Source of the DNA: Natronococcus sp. AD-5
Lineage (GTDB): Archaea > Halobacteriota > Halobacteria > Halobacteriales > Natrialbaceae
Assembly (NCBI RefSeq): GCF_030734285.1
Contig: NZ_CP132294.1
Location: 1,302,001-1,366,000, forward strand
Length of the DNA: 64,000 nt
Direction: 5' to 3'
In this document: positions 63,598 to 64,000 of the stretch, piece after piece
Numbering within the stretch: position 1 is the stretch's first letter
Layout: the number at the start of each line of letters is the position of its first letter
Notes under the pieces: generated by a model
Told to the model about the DNA's origin: nothing
Databases searched by the model: none
What the model saw: the letters and a program-made list of their open reading frames with translations, nothing else
Made by a program: the position numbers and the translations under genes

Positions 63598-64000
63598 CGA
63601 AGCACCAGAAACGACTGTCCGTACCGAAGTCCTGGCCGGTCGAGCGCAAGACCGAGGTCTTCACGGTCAAAGCCGGTGCCGGCCCGCACGGAAAAGACGG
63701 CGTTCCGCTCGTCGTCCTCCTGCGGGACGTCCTCGGCTACGTGGACTCGAAGAAAGAAGCACGATACGCCCTCTCGCAGGACTCGATCCTCGTCAACGGG
63801 GAACCGATCAACGACGAACAGCGCCCGATCGGCATGTTCGACATCATCGCGTTCCCCGGCCGCGAGGAGTACTACCGGGTCTTCCCCGACGAAGGCGGTC
63901 GGCTCGCGCTGACCGAGATCGACGAGGAGTCCGCCGGGAGCCGCCTCGGCAAGGTCGAGGGCAAGCAGCAGGTCTCGGGTGGAGACACCCAGCTGACGCT
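63594..64000 (+). CDS. rps4e: ribosomal protein S4e (eS4), partial at window edge
   Basis: The first 135 residues of S4e. [19 protein letters not shown] is the archaeal start, with [20 protein letters not shown] from the S4-like fold. The gene runs past 64000 and should end about 300 nt later. The order rpl14-rpl24-rps4e is the normal archaeal one. Confidence 0.95.
   Translation, partial: MTKHQKRLSVPKSWPVERKTEVFTVKAGAGPHGKDGVPLVVLLRDVLGYVDSKKEARYALSQDSILVNGEPINDEQRPIGMFDIIAFPGREEYYRVFPDEGGRLALTEIDEESAGSRLGKVEGKQQVSGGDTQLT

Noticed and set aside
1-64000. CRISPR array, insertion sequence, integrase or rRNA genes
   Set aside because: I saw no regularly spaced repeats, no transposase or integrase motifs and no rRNA sequence in the window.

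Overview
The window is chromosomal DNA of a halophilic archaeon (class Halobacteria). Supporting signs are the GC-rich, GAC/GAG/GTC-heavy codon use, very acidic proteins, the archaeal order of the L3-S4e ribosomal protein operon, a Cdc48-type AAA ATPase, HalOD1 output domains, methenyl-H4MPT cyclohydrolase, Tat lipoprotein export and TATA boxes about 27-30 nt ahead of leaderless starts. The family may be Natrialbaceae-like, but that is a guess.

Region 1 (about 1-23,490) is a surface-glycan / protein-glycosylation locus. It holds a sugar-1-phosphate nucleotidyltransferase, three SDR sugar-nucleotide epimerases, four GT4 and four GT2 glycosyltransferases, two FkbM methyltransferases in mirror-image positions around a polysaccharide deacetylase, a polyprenyl-phosphate sugar-1-phosphate transferase, an STT3/AglB-like oligosaccharyltransferase with a divergent catalytic motif, and an MsbA-like ABC exporter. 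Together they could make nucleotide sugars, build a lipid-linked glycan, modify it, flip it across the membrane and attach it to a protein. AT-rich spacers and several strand switches suggest accretion of cassettes.

Region 2 (about 23,490-25,900) is the least ordinary part. A small secreted Q/N-rich protein with curlin-like repeats (24068-24472) is bracketed by strong RNA/DNA hairpins on both sides. An imperfect copy of the hairpin next to its start codon recurs about 790 bp downstream. A membrane-anchored protein with a duplicated 34-residue motif follows. A secreted fibre or biofilm locus is a testable idea.

Region 3 (about 25,900-45,600) is mostly housekeeping: fused LarC with a His-rich insert, Cdc48, a DMT exporter, a five-gene dipeptide/oligopeptide ABC transporter, RNase H, a HAD phosphatase, a CPA2 antiporter with a TrkA-C partner, methylglyoxal synthase next to a VOC protein, and PyrF.

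Region 4 (about 45,180-49,350) pairs a protein carrying two HalOD1 domains and a RecA-like region with a CHAT-type (caspase-like) peptidase. A tiny secreted or membrane peptide converges on them, and a DUF7344-type regulator is divergent upstream. This is the second candidate system.

Region 5 (about 49,760-56,210) carries a GTPBP1-like GTPase, Mch, a metal chaperone, UspA, a thiamine-binding protein, a HalOD1 protein, a DUF5789 protein and two identical tRNA-Gly(GCC) genes. The tRNA genes are embedded in tandem repeats that contain 3' tRNA fragments.

Region 6 (56,212-end) is a SPOUT methyltransferase followed by rpl3-rpl4-rpl23-rpl2-rps19-rpl22-rps3-rpl29-rnp1-rps17-rpl14-rpl24-rps4e, with the last gene cut by the window edge. 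No transposase, CRISPR array or rRNA gene was seen.
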